Shown here in pieces: positions 9,869-18,978 of a stretch of 64,000 nt of DNA (position 1 is its first letter; every line of letters starts with the position of its first letter). This DNA comes from PLOWO2-12-38-17 sp963709355 (GTDB lineage: Bacteria; Planctomycetota; Brocadiia; Brocadiales; Brocadiaceae): contig CAVPVY010000005.1 of the NCBI GenBank assembly GCA_963709355.1, forward strand, positions 186,001 through 250,000, written 5' to 3'. The notes under the pieces were generated by a model. That model was given only the letters and a program-made list of their open reading frames with translations. It made no database searches and was not told where the DNA came from. The translations under genes and the position numbers were made by a program.

Positions 9869-10606
9869 AATACCTCCTAAATAAGGTTTAGGGAAATTTG
9901 GTATTTAAGATTTTTCTGTTAAACAATTGTGTAATTATGAATTTGGTGTCTTAATATTCCTCAGAATTTAAATTTTTTAATAACTTTTAGAGAATATCGT
10001 CTTGCTTTAGCGCTTAGCAAAGAGCAGTATTTTTGACTTTGCTGATTAAGTCGTAAATAAGGTAATAGATAAGTTGTACATTTGCAACAAATAATTAATA
10101 AAAACTGAAAAAAAATTTCAATTGTATTTCGTCCCTTGTAATTTAATTTTTATTTTCCAAATTCAACAGGAATTTTCCAGCCTCCTTTTGATTTTTATGA
10201 TTTGATGTGTTTAGGGATATTTGCTCTAAGAAATCTTCACTATTTTCTGGTCAAAATGCGTACCTGCTTGCGACTGAATATTTTCAATAGCTTCATTCTT
10301 TTATATTTCTTTTAGGTGCGGCTTGAGAATAAAATGAACAATATACAAATTTTACCCGAGCATAACAAAAGACAGAAATAGTATTATTCAGAACTTTTAT
10401 AAGAATAGTACTTTTTAGTTTTTTTATTACACCAGTAAGATTGCAATCTCTACGTATCTTCCTGTTTAGAGCCCGGTTCATTACTCTTAGAGATGGCATG
10501 TTTAAGAGGTCTAATTTATTCTTTTTAAGATCTTAGGGATTACGAAAATCAGTTTAGTGAATCATATTACTAAAAGAATTGAAATTAGTGCTGAATGAAA
10601 CAAATG
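9869..10606. other. Gene-poor region with decayed sequence
   Basis: 738 bp between two minus-strand genes. The only recognisable content is a short HD-GYP-like remnant at about 10150-10330, listed separately. The 68-codon open frame at 10293-10499 partly overlaps it and shows no family match of its own. The remainder is AT-rich without convincing ORFs. Confidence 0.5.
10150..10330 (-). pseudogene. Remnant of an HD-GYP phosphodiesterase domain (C-terminal end)
   Basis: Read on the minus strand, one frame gives NEAIENIQSQAGTHFDQKIV. This matches the characteristic end of HD-GYP domains (EEAL..I..GAGTQFDP..V). A base shift then allows FLEQIS. Just upstream the reading jumps frames again (KRNIKE, where the family has RPYRxAxxxEEA). 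At least two frameshifts and the absence of the HD and GYP motifs make this a fossil. HD-GYP proteins degrade cyclic-di-GMP. The call rests on about 35 residues. Confidence 0.5.
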
Positions 10607-12823
10607 TTAGAATTGATAACTCAGCCCGATAAAGAATGTCCTTCCCGGTCTGGGCAGATCTTCCGGTATAGAAACAGACCCAGGATCGCTATAATCTTTG
10701 TCAAGCAGGTTAAATACCGTTCCCTGCATCTCCATGGTTTTGAAGAATTCCTTTCCAATAATAGACAGATTGAGCAAGGCGTAAGCGGGTAAGTCGTCAC
10801 GAGTTTCCCTTTCGTCTGTCCTATCCCTGGAACGCCTTCCACTGACAAAGGTATTTAGGTTGGTATTTATATATTTCCAATAATGTACATTTATGCCAAA
10901 GTTGCCCTTGTGTTGCGCAACGAAGGGCAAATCATCTCCATGGTTATCCTCAGGATTCTGGAAGGTATAATTCATAAAGACGTAATTATCTTTCATTATG
11001 TTTACCTTAGTTTCCATCTCTATCCCTTGAACATGTGCACTCCCAGCATTCTCAAACTGTCGTGTATTCCGTTCGATATCGATAACACGGATACCAATAA
11101 TATCTTCTACATCATTGTAGAAATAATTTATAGAGCTTGTGACATATTTGTTAAATTGGTAACTCAATCCAGCTTCGTATGTCCGGATAGTTTCTGGATC
11201 CAAATCAGGGTTTCCCTGAAATGCCGTTTGATTGGTGGTATACATTTCTTGAAAACTGGGCGCTCTGAACGCCTCCCCGTAAAGCAGTTTTAGCGAGGCA
11301 TTTTTTGTGAAAGCCCATGTTACAGCCGCCCGAGGGCTGAGCGTGCCGCCGAAATCACTGTAGTGATCATACCGTAGCCCAAGGGTGAGGTTTATCGTAT
11401 TGGTAATATCCCACAGGTCCTGCAGATAAACCGATTCCATCCTTCGTGTGGCTTCTTTTATAAAAGGATAGGTATTCGAAAAATCCTGCATGCCATCGAG
11501 TGGGTCCAGTGTTACGGGATGAAAGTTACTTGAATAGTGAACACTGGTTTGATTAATCAAACGGTACTCCAGACCCAGGGTAATTATATTTCCATCGAAC
11601 ACTTCGTAATCAAAGGGTATCTCCGTACCAACTACCTTTTCAATCACCGCCCCATTGCCAACAAGGCCGTCTGGATAAGTTTTAAGCACGCCACTGGTAT
11701 TTGGTATAGTCGCACCTTCTGGCAGAGATTCAAAGAAAAAATTATTGTCGAATTGATCGTAATAGACCCTGGGTTTAAAAGTAAATTTTTCATTAAGGAT
11801 TTTTTTATATCCAGCCTCGACAAATACATAGTTGGTTTCAACATCAGATTCGTCATTGAGAGCGCTTTGGATACCGATAAAAGGCCCTCTATTCTTATTT
11901 TGGTAAAAGCCCTCAACGTAAAAATCTTTGTAAGCCATTTTCAAGTTCAGATCATATTCTTGTCCCCAGTTCTGAACAGGTCCTGGGGCCTCTGAGGCTG
12001 CAGAGAACCCAAAAGAAGAAAGATTTTTGTCGGTTATTGTTTGGCTATCACTTTCAACAATGCCATCAAAGCCAGTAGTTTGTCTGTAATGAGCTATTCC
12101 AGAAATATTGACCTGCCCATACGTCTTACCAAACACAACGTTTTCCTCATAGGTATCAAAACTCCCGTAACCACTGCTAACCTTTATGCCGTTGATATCC
12201 TTTGCATCAAAGGTAACAATGTTAATGACCGCTGAAAATGCATTTTCGCCGTATACGGCAGAACCTGGCCCGCGTATGATTTCTATCCTTTTTATATTTT
12301 CTATAGGAAAATTGTCAAAATTCGTGAAAGCCTCTCCCCTAAATGGATTATTTACAAGATGTCCATTGAGCATCAGCCTTATTTGTCCGGCAAGATTGAG
12401 ACCGCGTGCGTTGGGGAGTGTATTTCCAGTATTGCCACCCTGTGTAATTTCAAATCCTGGTACTGTCCTTAAAATTTCAGCAAAGGTACGATAGCCTAAA
12501 TTCTTAATCTCCTCAGCCGTAATTACCGTAACAATACTTGGCGCCTTACTGATGGGAGTTTCATGCCTTGTAGCAATAGTTACTTCTTCATAAAAACCAA
12601 ACCAGAGGGCTTCCATTGAGAAGTCTTCTTTAATGTTATTGTTTGTATTACTGGAATTTGGTTTGGATTCAGTAATATTCGCAGGCTCTTGGACAATATC
12701 AGTGCTTGTTGCTGCATTTTCAGCGTATGCCAATCTGGGATTTAAAGAGATATAGCTCAGTAAAATACAAAAACTGATTAAAGATAACCAATTTTTTCTG
12801 TATTTCGGTGTTTGTTCAACCAT
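10607..12823 (-). CDS. TonB-dependent outer membrane receptor
   Basis: 738 residues, a normal length. An N-terminal signal peptide (hydrophobic LISFCILLSYISL, cleavage near AYA) precedes a plug domain (about 85-200) with APSIVTVITAEEIKNLGYR and IKRIEIIRGPGSAVYGENA. The 22-strand-type barrel includes LGLRYDHYSDFGGTLSPRAA and LLYGEAFRAPSFQEMY, and the protein ends in the aromatic outer-membrane signature (FIGLSYQF). It imports a ligand, most often a siderophore or cobalamin, using TonB energy; the substrate is not evident. No TonB box is obvious. No metal-responsive operator or riboswitch could be recognised in the 268 bp upstream. Confidence 0.93.
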   Translation of the reverse strand: MVEQTPKYRKNWLSLISFCILLSYISLNPRLAYAENAATSTDIVQEPANITESKPNSSNTNNNIKEDFSMEALWFGFYEEVTIATRHETPISKAPSIVTVITAEEIKNLGYRTFAEILRTVPGFEITQGGNTGNTLPNARGLNLAGQIRLMLNGHLVNNPFRGEAFTNFDNFPIENIKRIEIIRGPGSAVYGENAFSAVINIVTFDAKDINGIKVSSGYGSFDTYEENVVFGKTYGQVNISGIAHYRQTTGFDGIVESDSQTITDKNLSSFGFSAASEAPGPVQNWGQEYDLNLKMAYKDFYVEGFYQNKNRGPFIGIQSALNDESDVETNYVFVEAGYKKILNEKFTFKPRVYYDQFDNNFFFESLPEGATIPNTSGVLKTYPDGLVGNGAVIEKVVGTEIPFDYEVFDGNIITLGLEYRLINQTSVHYSSNFHPVTLDPLDGMQDFSNTYPFIKEATRRMESVYLQDLWDITNTINLTLGLRYDHYSDFGGTLSPRAAVTWAFTKNASLKLLYGEAFRAPSFQEMYTTNQTAFQGNPDLDPETIRTYEAGLSYQFNKYVTSSINYFYNDVEDIIGIRVIDIERNTRQFENAGSAHVQGIEMETKVNIMKDNYVFMNYTFQNPEDNHGDDLPFVAQHKGNFGINVHYWKYINTNLNTFVSGRRSRDRTDERETRDDLPAYALLNLSIIGKEFFKTMEMQGTVFNLLDKDYSDPGSVSIPEDLPRPGRTFFIGLSYQF

Positions 12824-13091
12824 ATTATAAATTTGATTGAAATGATAGTAATGAAGGGATCTTCTTTTTATATACGAATTTAATTACCATTATTATTGAA
12901 TCAAGTCAAATATTATTTTAATTAAAAGAATTTGTGTGGCTATTAATAGACAGATATAAATTTTACCTTGCATTTATAATAATGTTAGGCTAATTTAAAA
13001 TTCATAATTTCAAAAAAGATCCTGCATTGAGGACTAAGATATAAGAACAACTTATTACTTTATAAAACATCGTAAATAATTTTGTTTCACT

Positions 13092-14105
13092 ATGGCATTT
13101 ATCATCGAATATCTCAAAGAATCTGATGTAGAAGAAACTATAAAGCTTTTTCATTTCATAATAGATGAATTGCACGCCAAGAGTCTTGAAACGGAGCGCC
13201 TGCATTTTAAAGGTATCTATCCTGTAGAAGAGGTTAAAAAACGGCTAAACAACAAGAATTGTGTTTATCTTGCCGGCAAGGAGAACAATAAAGTTGTTGG
13301 CTTTATGTTTGCCTGGATTTCTGAGGGCGCAGGGAATGTACACTGGCTGGGACTGCTTCCTGAATATAGACGAAAGGGATATGGAGATAAACTCATCGAG
13401 GAAACATTGAGAATCTTTATGGAAAAAGGTTGTCACGAGGCAAAATTGTTTACGTACCCTTCTGAGAAGATTGCATATCGCCTGTTTCAGAAACACGGCT
13501 TCAGGGAGACGGCATTTATTGACAAGAGATTTTTTGGCGTCAGTATTATCCTGATGGTGAATCAGATTACTCCAATCCCTGAAGAACATCGTACAAAAAA
13601 GATTGTGCTTGCAGGCGAGGCAGGTCAGGGTATTAAACTCATGGCTCACGCCCTTGCTGATATTCTGGCGAAACTGGGAAAAGAAGTTGCCATGAACCTT
13701 GTATATGACGCTACTGTACGCAGTGGCAATATCAGGGCAGAGATTATATATTCTAATGACCCTATTGAAGTTCCTTTTTTTGAGGAAGCGGATATTGGTC
13801 TGCAACTTTCAAAAACGCCTGATCCAGAAATCAGGGCGAAACATGTGCTTATCGAGGCGTCAGCCTGCGAAACTGAGTGCAGGAAGTGCGAACTTCGCTG
13901 TCCGGTGAGTGATCGCATTCCTTTTGAGAAGCTGGCTATAGAAAAGTTTAGCAGTCCAATTTTTGTTAATATGATTGCACTTGGAAAGATATTGAGTAAA
14001 ATCGGAATCAATATTGAGACAGTAAATTTTGCAGCGGAATTTCCGACTCAGTTTCTTGAAGAGAATATAAGAGCAGTACGTTATGGCTATACATACAAGG
14101 ATTAG
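13092..14105 (+). CDS. Fusion of GNAT acetyltransferase and 2-oxoacid:ferredoxin oxidoreductase gamma domain
   Basis: 337 residues in one uninterrupted frame. Residues about 1-155 are a GNAT fold with acetyl-CoA motif A (GLLPEYRRKGYGDKLIEE) and a YRLFQKHGF element. Residues about 168-337 match the gamma subunit of 2-oxoglutarate or pyruvate:ferredoxin oxidoreductase (KorC/PorG): VLAGEAGQGIKLMAHALADI, then TVRSGNIRAEI. An internal Met at 155 (base 13554) lies at the junction but has no Shine-Dalgarno, favouring a real fusion. The gamma part carries a four-Cys motif, CETECRKCELRCP, that could bind an Fe-S cluster. It overlaps the fumarase alpha gene by 23 bp, consistent with a reductive TCA role. 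No alpha or beta KOR subunit gene is in the window. Confidence 0.85.
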   Translation: MAFIIEYLKESDVEETIKLFHFIIDELHAKSLETERLHFKGIYPVEEVKKRLNNKNCVYLAGKENNKVVGFMFAWISEGAGNVHWLGLLPEYRRKGYGDKLIEETLRIFMEKGCHEAKLFTYPSEKIAYRLFQKHGFRETAFIDKRFFGVSIILMVNQITPIPEEHRTKKIVLAGEAGQGIKLMAHALADILAKLGKEVAMNLVYDATVRSGNIRAEIIYSNDPIEVPFFEEADIGLQLSKTPDPEIRAKHVLIEASACETECRKCELRCPVSDRIPFEKLAIEKFSSPIFVNMIALGKILSKIGINIETVNFAAEFPTQFLEENIRAVRYGYTYKD

Positions 14106-14937
14106 CACTGCAAAAATAATAGAAAAAGTATCCAATCTTTGCATGGATGCGAACTTTGTTTTGAATGAAGATGTTCTTAAAGCGCTTACTGATTCATATG
14201 AGGCTGAAGTATCTCCTGTAGCAAAAGAGATATTTGCTGATTTGTTAGAAAATGCAAAAATTGCAAAGGAATGCAGGATGCCTATATGCCAGGATACAGG
14301 GGCTGCAGTTATATTTGTTGAAATAGGCGTAGGCGTAGAAATTACTGATGGTAATTTGTACGATGCTATTAACGAGGGCGTACGCAGAGGATACAAAGAG
14401 GGTTTTTTGAGAAAATCAATGGTTTCCGATCCCATAAAACGAACCAATACGGGTGATAATACACCGGCTATTATTCATTCTGAGTTTATCAGTGGCAATT
14501 GTCTGAAAATTACATTCATGGCAAAGGGCGCAGGATGTGAAAATATGAGCAGAATCTCAATGTTGACCCCTGCGGATGGTAGGAAAGGCATAATTGATTT
14601 TGTGGTGGAGACAGTAAAGGTTGCAAAGGCAAATCCTTGTCCGCCTGTTATTGTTGGAGTAGGAATTGGGGGTACGTTTGATTATGCTGCACTCCTTGCT
14701 AAAAAGTCGCTTTTAAGACCACTTGGTACAAAACAAACCAACCCAGATACCGCAGCGCTAGAACAGGAAATGCTGGACAGAATAAACAACCTTGGTATTG
14801 GTGCGCAGGGATTGGGCGGTTGGGTTACTGCGCTTGCAGTACATGTAAACATGTATTCGTGTCATATTGCCAGTCTGCCAGTTGCTGTTAATATTGACTG
14901 TCATGCACACCGGGTTAAAACTGTTGCTTTATCTTAG
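14083..14937 (+). CDS. Fumarate hydratase class I, alpha subunit
   Basis: 284 residues, the normal size for the separate alpha (TtdA-like) subunit of Fe-S class I fumarases, which interconvert fumarate and malate. The signature MPICQDTGAAVIFV holds the first cluster cysteine. Further family elements are TNTGDNTPAIIH, AKGAGCENMS and GIGGTFDYAALLAKKSLLRP. It overlaps the end of the GNAT-KorC fusion gene, so translation is probably coupled. The beta subunit is not downstream; the next gene is UDG on the other strand. The beta subunit must therefore be encoded elsewhere. Confidence 0.93.
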   Translation: MAIHTRISTAKIIEKVSNLCMDANFVLNEDVLKALTDSYEAEVSPVAKEIFADLLENAKIAKECRMPICQDTGAAVIFVEIGVGVEITDGNLYDAINEGVRRGYKEGFLRKSMVSDPIKRTNTGDNTPAIIHSEFISGNCLKITFMAKGAGCENMSRISMLTPADGRKGIIDFVVETVKVAKANPCPPVIVGVGIGGTFDYAALLAKKSLLRPLGTKQTNPDTAALEQEMLDRINNLGIGAQGLGGWVTALAVHVNMYSCHIASLPVAVNIDCHAHRVKTVALS

Positions 14938-15028
14938 GTTTACACATTGTCCCAGATTTACATATTTTTTAATTACTCTTGAGAAAGTGAGGTGTTAGTT
15001 AGGCAAAACGTAGTTTATCGGATATTTG

Positions 15029-15856
15029 CTATGTAGTGTAATTTTTGTCTTTTTGTAATAATTCATTCAATAAATCCCGCACCTTTTTCATATCATCCCA
15101 GACCTTTGCCTTTTCAATCGGGTTTCTCAGGAGATATGCTGGATGGAAGGTAACCATAAAAGGTATGTCCTTATATGCGTGGAATTTACCTCTTAAAGTA
15201 CCAACAGGCGCCTTTGCACCAAGCAGTGTTTGTGCGGCAAATGTACCCAGTGCACATAATACTTTCGGCTTAATGATTTCAATTTGCTTAATTAGATAAG
15301 GCAAACAGAGTACGATTTCTTCTGGTAGAGGATTGCGATTTCCGGGGGGACGGCATTTAAGTATGTTTGCAATATAAACGTCTTTGCGGTTTAAGCCTAT
15401 AGCCTCAATAATCTTAGTGAGTAATTGACCTGCACGGCCTACAAAGGGTTCACCCCTTAGGTCTTCGTCACGGCCAGGAGCCTCACCAACAAACATAAGG
15501 TCTGCATTTGGGTTTCCAACTCCAAATACTAGATTAGTGCGCGTCTTGCCCAGTGGGCATTTATGACAGGATAATATTTCATTCCTTAATTCTTCAAGAA
15601 GTTTGTGACTTTGCATTTTTTCGTTTGTACTAATATACTCACTTGAAGAATTTATTATAGGCGACTCTAATGTTAAAGTTTTTTTGTGATAAACCGGAGG
15701 GGGCGAATCATTAATTGCCTTGGAAATTGTAACCGTATCTATGCCAAAACCTCTTTCGAACTCAATATGGGTCTTTACGGCATTGATAATTGATTTAAGC
15801 TCATTTTTTATCAGGTCGTCTTGTAGTGGGTGCTGTTTAGATTCTTTTTCCGTCAA
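15029..15856 (-). CDS. Uracil-DNA glycosylase, family 4 (Fe-S)
   Basis: 275 residues. The N-terminal about 85 residues are a poorly conserved charged extension. The catalytic domain shows the family-4 pattern: cluster cysteines in CHKCPLGKTRT and later KCRPPGNRNPLPEEI..CLPYL, motif 1 GEAPGRDEDLRGEPFVGRAG, and the uracil-pocket motif TFHPAYLLRNP. It removes uracil from DNA as the first step of base excision repair. The start at 15856 gives the longest frame; starts inside the extension are possible. It is followed on the same strand, upstream in coordinates, by nrnA 21 bp away. Confidence 0.93.
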   Translation of the reverse strand: MTEKESKQHPLQDDLIKNELKSIINAVKTHIEFERGFGIDTVTISKAINDSPPPVYHKKTLTLESPIINSSSEYISTNEKMQSHKLLEELRNEILSCHKCPLGKTRTNLVFGVGNPNADLMFVGEAPGRDEDLRGEPFVGRAGQLLTKIIEAIGLNRKDVYIANILKCRPPGNRNPLPEEIVLCLPYLIKQIEIIKPKVLCALGTFAAQTLLGAKAPVGTLRGKFHAYKDIPFMVTFHPAYLLRNPIEKAKVWDDMKKVRDLLNELLQKDKNYTT

Positions 15857-15877
15857 TTTGGGAATATACTATATGAG

Positions 15878-16861
15878 TTAATTTTCTTTTAATAATGATT
15901 TCTCTATTTCGTTAAGAATAAGTTTTTGCACGTCCTCGATGTTACCCTTTATTTCACAACCTGAGGCGTATTTGTGACCGCCGCCTCCATACTTTGTTGC
16001 AACATTGTTAACATCAATGCCGTTCCTGCTCCTCATGCTTATTTTTACCCAGTTGGGTTCTGTCATCTCGCGGAACAGAACACCGACATACACCCCGTCA
16101 ATTGAAATAGGAATATCTGCAAGCTCCTGAGTGTCAATTGCACTGACACTAGTTTTTTTTAACATTTCTTTAGTTATCCGGATTGTTGCAATTCGGTTTC
16201 CGTGATACAGTTTGAGCGTATTTAGCACATGTGTCTGCAAATGGACTAAATTTAAAGGATTTGTGTTATAAACATATTTGGATATTTCTAAATGCTTTGC
16301 CCCTTGTTCTATAAGAAAAGCGGCTGCCCTTAGTGCATCCGGCGTTGTATTGGAGTGTGTAAAACGTCCGGTGTCGGTTACTATTGCAATATACAGGGCA
16401 GTTGCAATATCTGGAGTAATTTTGATGTTCATGGCCTTGAAAAGCGAAAGGAGTATTGCTCCTGTAGCGCACATGTCTTCTGTTACAAAATTTATGTTAC
16501 CGAAGTTTATATTGGAGATATGGTGGTCAATATTTATAATTACAGCGTCCTTAGGAATAATTTCTTTTACCTTACCAAGTCGCTCAAATGTAGGGCAATC
16601 CAGCGTGAATACAACCTCTGGCTGCTCTTTGGGTATCTGAGGATGGATATATAGCCCGCTTGCTGGAATTACAAATTTATAAGACTGTGGAATTGGAGAA
16701 TCGTTTATGATATAAACAGATTTTCCCATATTTTTAAGTGCGTGATACAGGGCTATTTCAGAGCCAATAGCGTCTCCATCAACTCTCACATGAGTAGTAA
16801 TGAGAAAACGTTCATAATGTTTAATAATACTGTTGATTTTGTCAAAAGGTGTTTCTTTCAT
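15878..16861 (-). CDS. nrnA: DHH/DHHA1 phosphoesterase, NrnA-like oligoribonuclease/pAp phosphatase
   Basis: About 327 residues from the start chosen at MKETPF; the frame is open to 16912. The DHH domain has TTHVRVDGDAIGSE, TLDCPTFERLG and the name-giving INIDHHISNINFG. The DHHA1 domain ends with the substrate-binding GGGGHKYASGCEI. NrnA enzymes degrade nano-RNAs and dephosphorylate 3'-phosphoadenosine 5'-phosphate using Mn2+. It is likely co-transcribed with the UDG gene, 21 bp away. Neither candidate start has a convincing Shine-Dalgarno; I prefer the shorter one because homologues begin about 10-15 residues before the TTHVRxDGD strand. Confidence 0.9.
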   Translation of the reverse strand: MKETPFDKINSIIKHYERFLITTHVRVDGDAIGSEIALYHALKNMGKSVYIINDSPIPQSYKFVIPASGLYIHPQIPKEQPEVVFTLDCPTFERLGKVKEIIPKDAVIINIDHHISNINFGNINFVTEDMCATGAILLSLFKAMNIKITPDIATALYIAIVTDTGRFTHSNTTPDALRAAAFLIEQGAKHLEISKYVYNTNPLNLVHLQTHVLNTLKLYHGNRIATIRITKEMLKKTSVSAIDTQELADIPISIDGVYVGVLFREMTEPNWVKISMRSRNGIDVNNVATKYGGGGHKYASGCEIKGNIEDVQKLILNEIEKSLLKEN

Positions 16862-16992
16862 AATGACTGAATTATATGGCGAATGAGTACCGTTGTCAAA
16901 CCTCTTTTCCATTGCATTTTATTTTAAATATGTTAACATTTGATGATAGAAATTCATTTCTTAAGATTTTGTTATGCGGTTAGGAAGAAAGA

Positions 16993-17193
16993 ATGAGAAT
17001 TACCTTAAATGGCGAACAGAAAGAATGTCCTGAAGGAACAACCGTAGAAAAAGTGCTTGAATTATATAAGATTGACAAGAATCGCACCGCTGTGGAATTA
17101 AATACAGAGGTTATTCCTAAGAAGGAACATTCTAAACGCACACTTAAGGATTCAGACGTGGTGGAGGTTGTAACTTTTGTTGGCGGCGGTTGA
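16993..17193 (+). CDS. thiS: Sulfur carrier protein ThiS
   Basis: 66 residues with a beta-grasp (ubiquitin-like) pattern and the C-terminal VTFVGGG, whose terminal Gly-Gly is adenylated and thiocarboxylated to carry sulfur for the thiazole ring of thiamin. AGGAAGAAAG just upstream of the ATG is an acceptable ribosome-binding site. It overlaps thiG by 17 bp. No thiamin riboswitch was recognised in the short upstream gap of about 80 bp from the divergent gene. Confidence 0.93.
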   Translation: MRITLNGEQKECPEGTTVEKVLELYKIDKNRTAVELNTEVIPKKEHSKRTLKDSDVVEVVTFVGGG

Positions 17194-17971
17194 GATTGGA
17201 AAAAAGGTAGAGGATAAAAAGTTAAAAATTGGGAAGTATGAATTTACTTCCCGACTTTTTGTTGGCACAGGGAAATATTCGTCTATGGACGTGATGAAAG
17301 AGGCATTGGATGCCAGTGGTACGGAAGTAGTCACTGTCGCCATTCGTAGGGTAAAAATAAATGAAACATCGTCTTTGTTAGATTATATTGACACAAATAA
17401 ATATAAAATCCTGCCAAATACTGCGGGTTGTTATTCTGCTGAAGAGGCAATCAGGGTAGCGCATCTGGCGCGTGAAATGGGCATATCTGATATGATTAAA
17501 CTGGAAGTGCTTGGTGATGAAAGAACGTTGTTGCCGGATCCAGTTGAAACCGTGAAAGCTACACAGATTCTAGTAAAAGAAGGTTTTACAGTCCTTGTGT
17601 ATACATCAGACGATCCGATTGTCGCGAAAAAACTGGAAGATGCCGGCGCCATGAGTGTAATGCCGGCAGGCGCCCCAATAGGCTCAGGACAGGGTATTTT
17701 AAATAAAAACAACATAAGGATTATACTTGAATCGGCAAGGGTTCCTATAATTGTAGACGCTGGCGTTGGTACAGCGTCAGACGTAACAATTGCAATGGAA
17801 CTTGGTTGTGAAGGCGTACTGCTCAACACAGGAATTGCTCATGCAAAAGACCCTGTGCTTATGGCAAGGGCTATGAAGCTTGCCTGTGAATCGGGACGAT
17901 TTGCATTCATTTCGGGACGCATACCAAAAAGACTCTACGCAAAGACATCCAGTCCAGAAAAAGATTTTTAA
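17177..17971 (+). CDS. thiG: Thiazole synthase ThiG
   Basis: 264 residues. ThiG condenses deoxyxylulose 5-phosphate, dehydroglycine and ThiS-thiocarboxylate into the thiamin thiazole. It is a TIM barrel with the Schiff-base lysine in DMIKLEVLGD, then LPDPVETVKA, MPAGAPIGSGQG and the phosphate loop IVDAGVGTASD. The only plausible starts are two adjacent TTG codons at 17177 and 17180, placed 9-12 nt after GGAGG (17163-17167) inside thiS. The gene therefore begins with TTG and is translationally coupled to thiS. The C-terminus ends with SSPEKDF. Confidence 0.93.
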   Translation: MLAAVEIGKKVEDKKLKIGKYEFTSRLFVGTGKYSSMDVMKEALDASGTEVVTVAIRRVKINETSSLLDYIDTNKYKILPNTAGCYSAEEAIRVAHLAREMGISDMIKLEVLGDERTLLPDPVETVKATQILVKEGFTVLVYTSDDPIVAKKLEDAGAMSVMPAGAPIGSGQGILNKNNIRIILESARVPIIVDAGVGTASDVTIAMELGCEGVLLNTGIAHAKDPVLMARAMKLACESGRFAFISGRIPKRLYAKTSSPEKDF

Positions 17972-18081
17972 ACTATTGCTGCCCGTTTGTGCAGATTTCA
18001 ATTTATTGATGGGTTCGCTGCACTTAACACATCCTACATTTAATCTTGTAACAAAAACTTGCTAAAGGTTACTGTAATACA

Positions 18082-18852
18082 ATGCTTGCTAAACGAATTA
18101 TACCGTGTTTAGATGTAAAAGATGGACGTGTTGTAAAAGGGACAAATTTTATAAACCTGAGGGATGCAGGCGATCCGGTGGAGATTGCCGCTCAGTATGA
18201 CAAAGAAGGTGCCGATGAACTGACTTTTCTCGATATAACGGCCTCCTATGAAAACAGGAATATTATTATTGACGTGGTAAGAAAGACAGCCGAACAGGTA
18301 TTCATGCCGTTGACGGTTGGAGGAGGTATTAAAAATATTGATGATATTCGACAGTTGTTGAATGCAGGTGCCGATAAAGTGTCAATAAATACGGCGGCAA
18401 TTAAGGAGCCTGATTTCATAACAAAGGCATCAAGGCGATTTGGCAATCAATGTATTGTAGTTGCAATTGATGCAAGAAGGACAAGGTCGGAAGCTAATAT
18501 AACAAATTGGGAAGTTTTTATAAATGGTGGCAGGACTCCAACTGAATTGGACGCTATCAAATGGGCGATAGAAGCCGAATCAAGAGGCGCAGGTGAAATA
18601 TTGTTAACTAGCATGGACTGCGATGGTACAAAGGATGGATTTGATATTGAGTTAAACATGGCTATATCAGAGGCTGTAAATATCCCGGTTATTGCATCAG
18701 GCGGGGCAGGCAAATTGGAGCATTTTTATGATGTCTTTGCGATAGGGAAGGCGGATGCAGCCCTTGCTGCCTCTATTTTTCATTACAGAGAAATTTCCAT
18801 TCGGGCAGTAAAAGAATATTTAGCTGAAAAAAACATTGTTGTCAGAATATGA
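18082..18852 (+). CDS. hisF: Imidazole glycerol phosphate synthase subunit HisF
   Basis: 256 residues, standard length. A (beta/alpha)8 barrel with catalytic Asp in IIPCLDVKDGRVVKG and in LLTSMDCDGTKDGFD, plus phosphate loops VGGGIKNIDD and IASGGAGKLEH. It cyclises the ammonia adduct from HisH with PRFAR to give IGP and AICAR in histidine synthesis. It stands 110 bp after thiG with no other his gene in the window; hisH and the rest must lie elsewhere. Confidence 0.95.
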   Translation: MLAKRIIPCLDVKDGRVVKGTNFINLRDAGDPVEIAAQYDKEGADELTFLDITASYENRNIIIDVVRKTAEQVFMPLTVGGGIKNIDDIRQLLNAGADKVSINTAAIKEPDFITKASRRFGNQCIVVAIDARRTRSEANITNWEVFINGGRTPTELDAIKWAIEAESRGAGEILLTSMDCDGTKDGFDIELNMAISEAVNIPVIASGGAGKLEHFYDVFAIGKADAALAASIFHYREISIRAVKEYLAEKNIVVRI

Positions 18853-18922
18853 CGGCAACAAAGTAGAAATAAGCGAAATTTTTTCCGATCGACTCACGCC
18901 AGCATCAGCGGCAACCTTATTA

Positions 18923-18950
18923 TCGGGAAAGCCACGCTTAAATTTCCCGA
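18923..18950. terminator. Hairpin between convergent hisF and the nuo-type operon
   Basis: Perfect 8-bp arms TCGGGAAA (18923-18930) and TTTCCCGA (18943-18950) with a 12-nt loop. It sits in the 126-bp gap between two convergent transcription units. The flanks are AT-rich but without a strong T-run, so it is probably a bidirectional attenuating stem. Confidence 0.5.
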
Positions 18951-18978
18951 TTATATTCTTAGTACCGTAGTCTTTTGC

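Noticed and set aside
10293..10499. 68-codon minus-strand ORF as a small gene
   Set aside because: Its only recognisable part is the end that overlaps the HD-GYP remnant; the start shows no Shine-Dalgarno or family match.
12824..13091. Cobalamin or metal riboswitch before the TonB receptor gene
   Set aside because: No B12-box or other conserved riboswitch core could be recognised; the leader is simple AT-rich sequence.
16913..16992. TPP riboswitch before thiS
   Set aside because: The gap is about 80 bp and lacks the conserved CUGAGA-type core.
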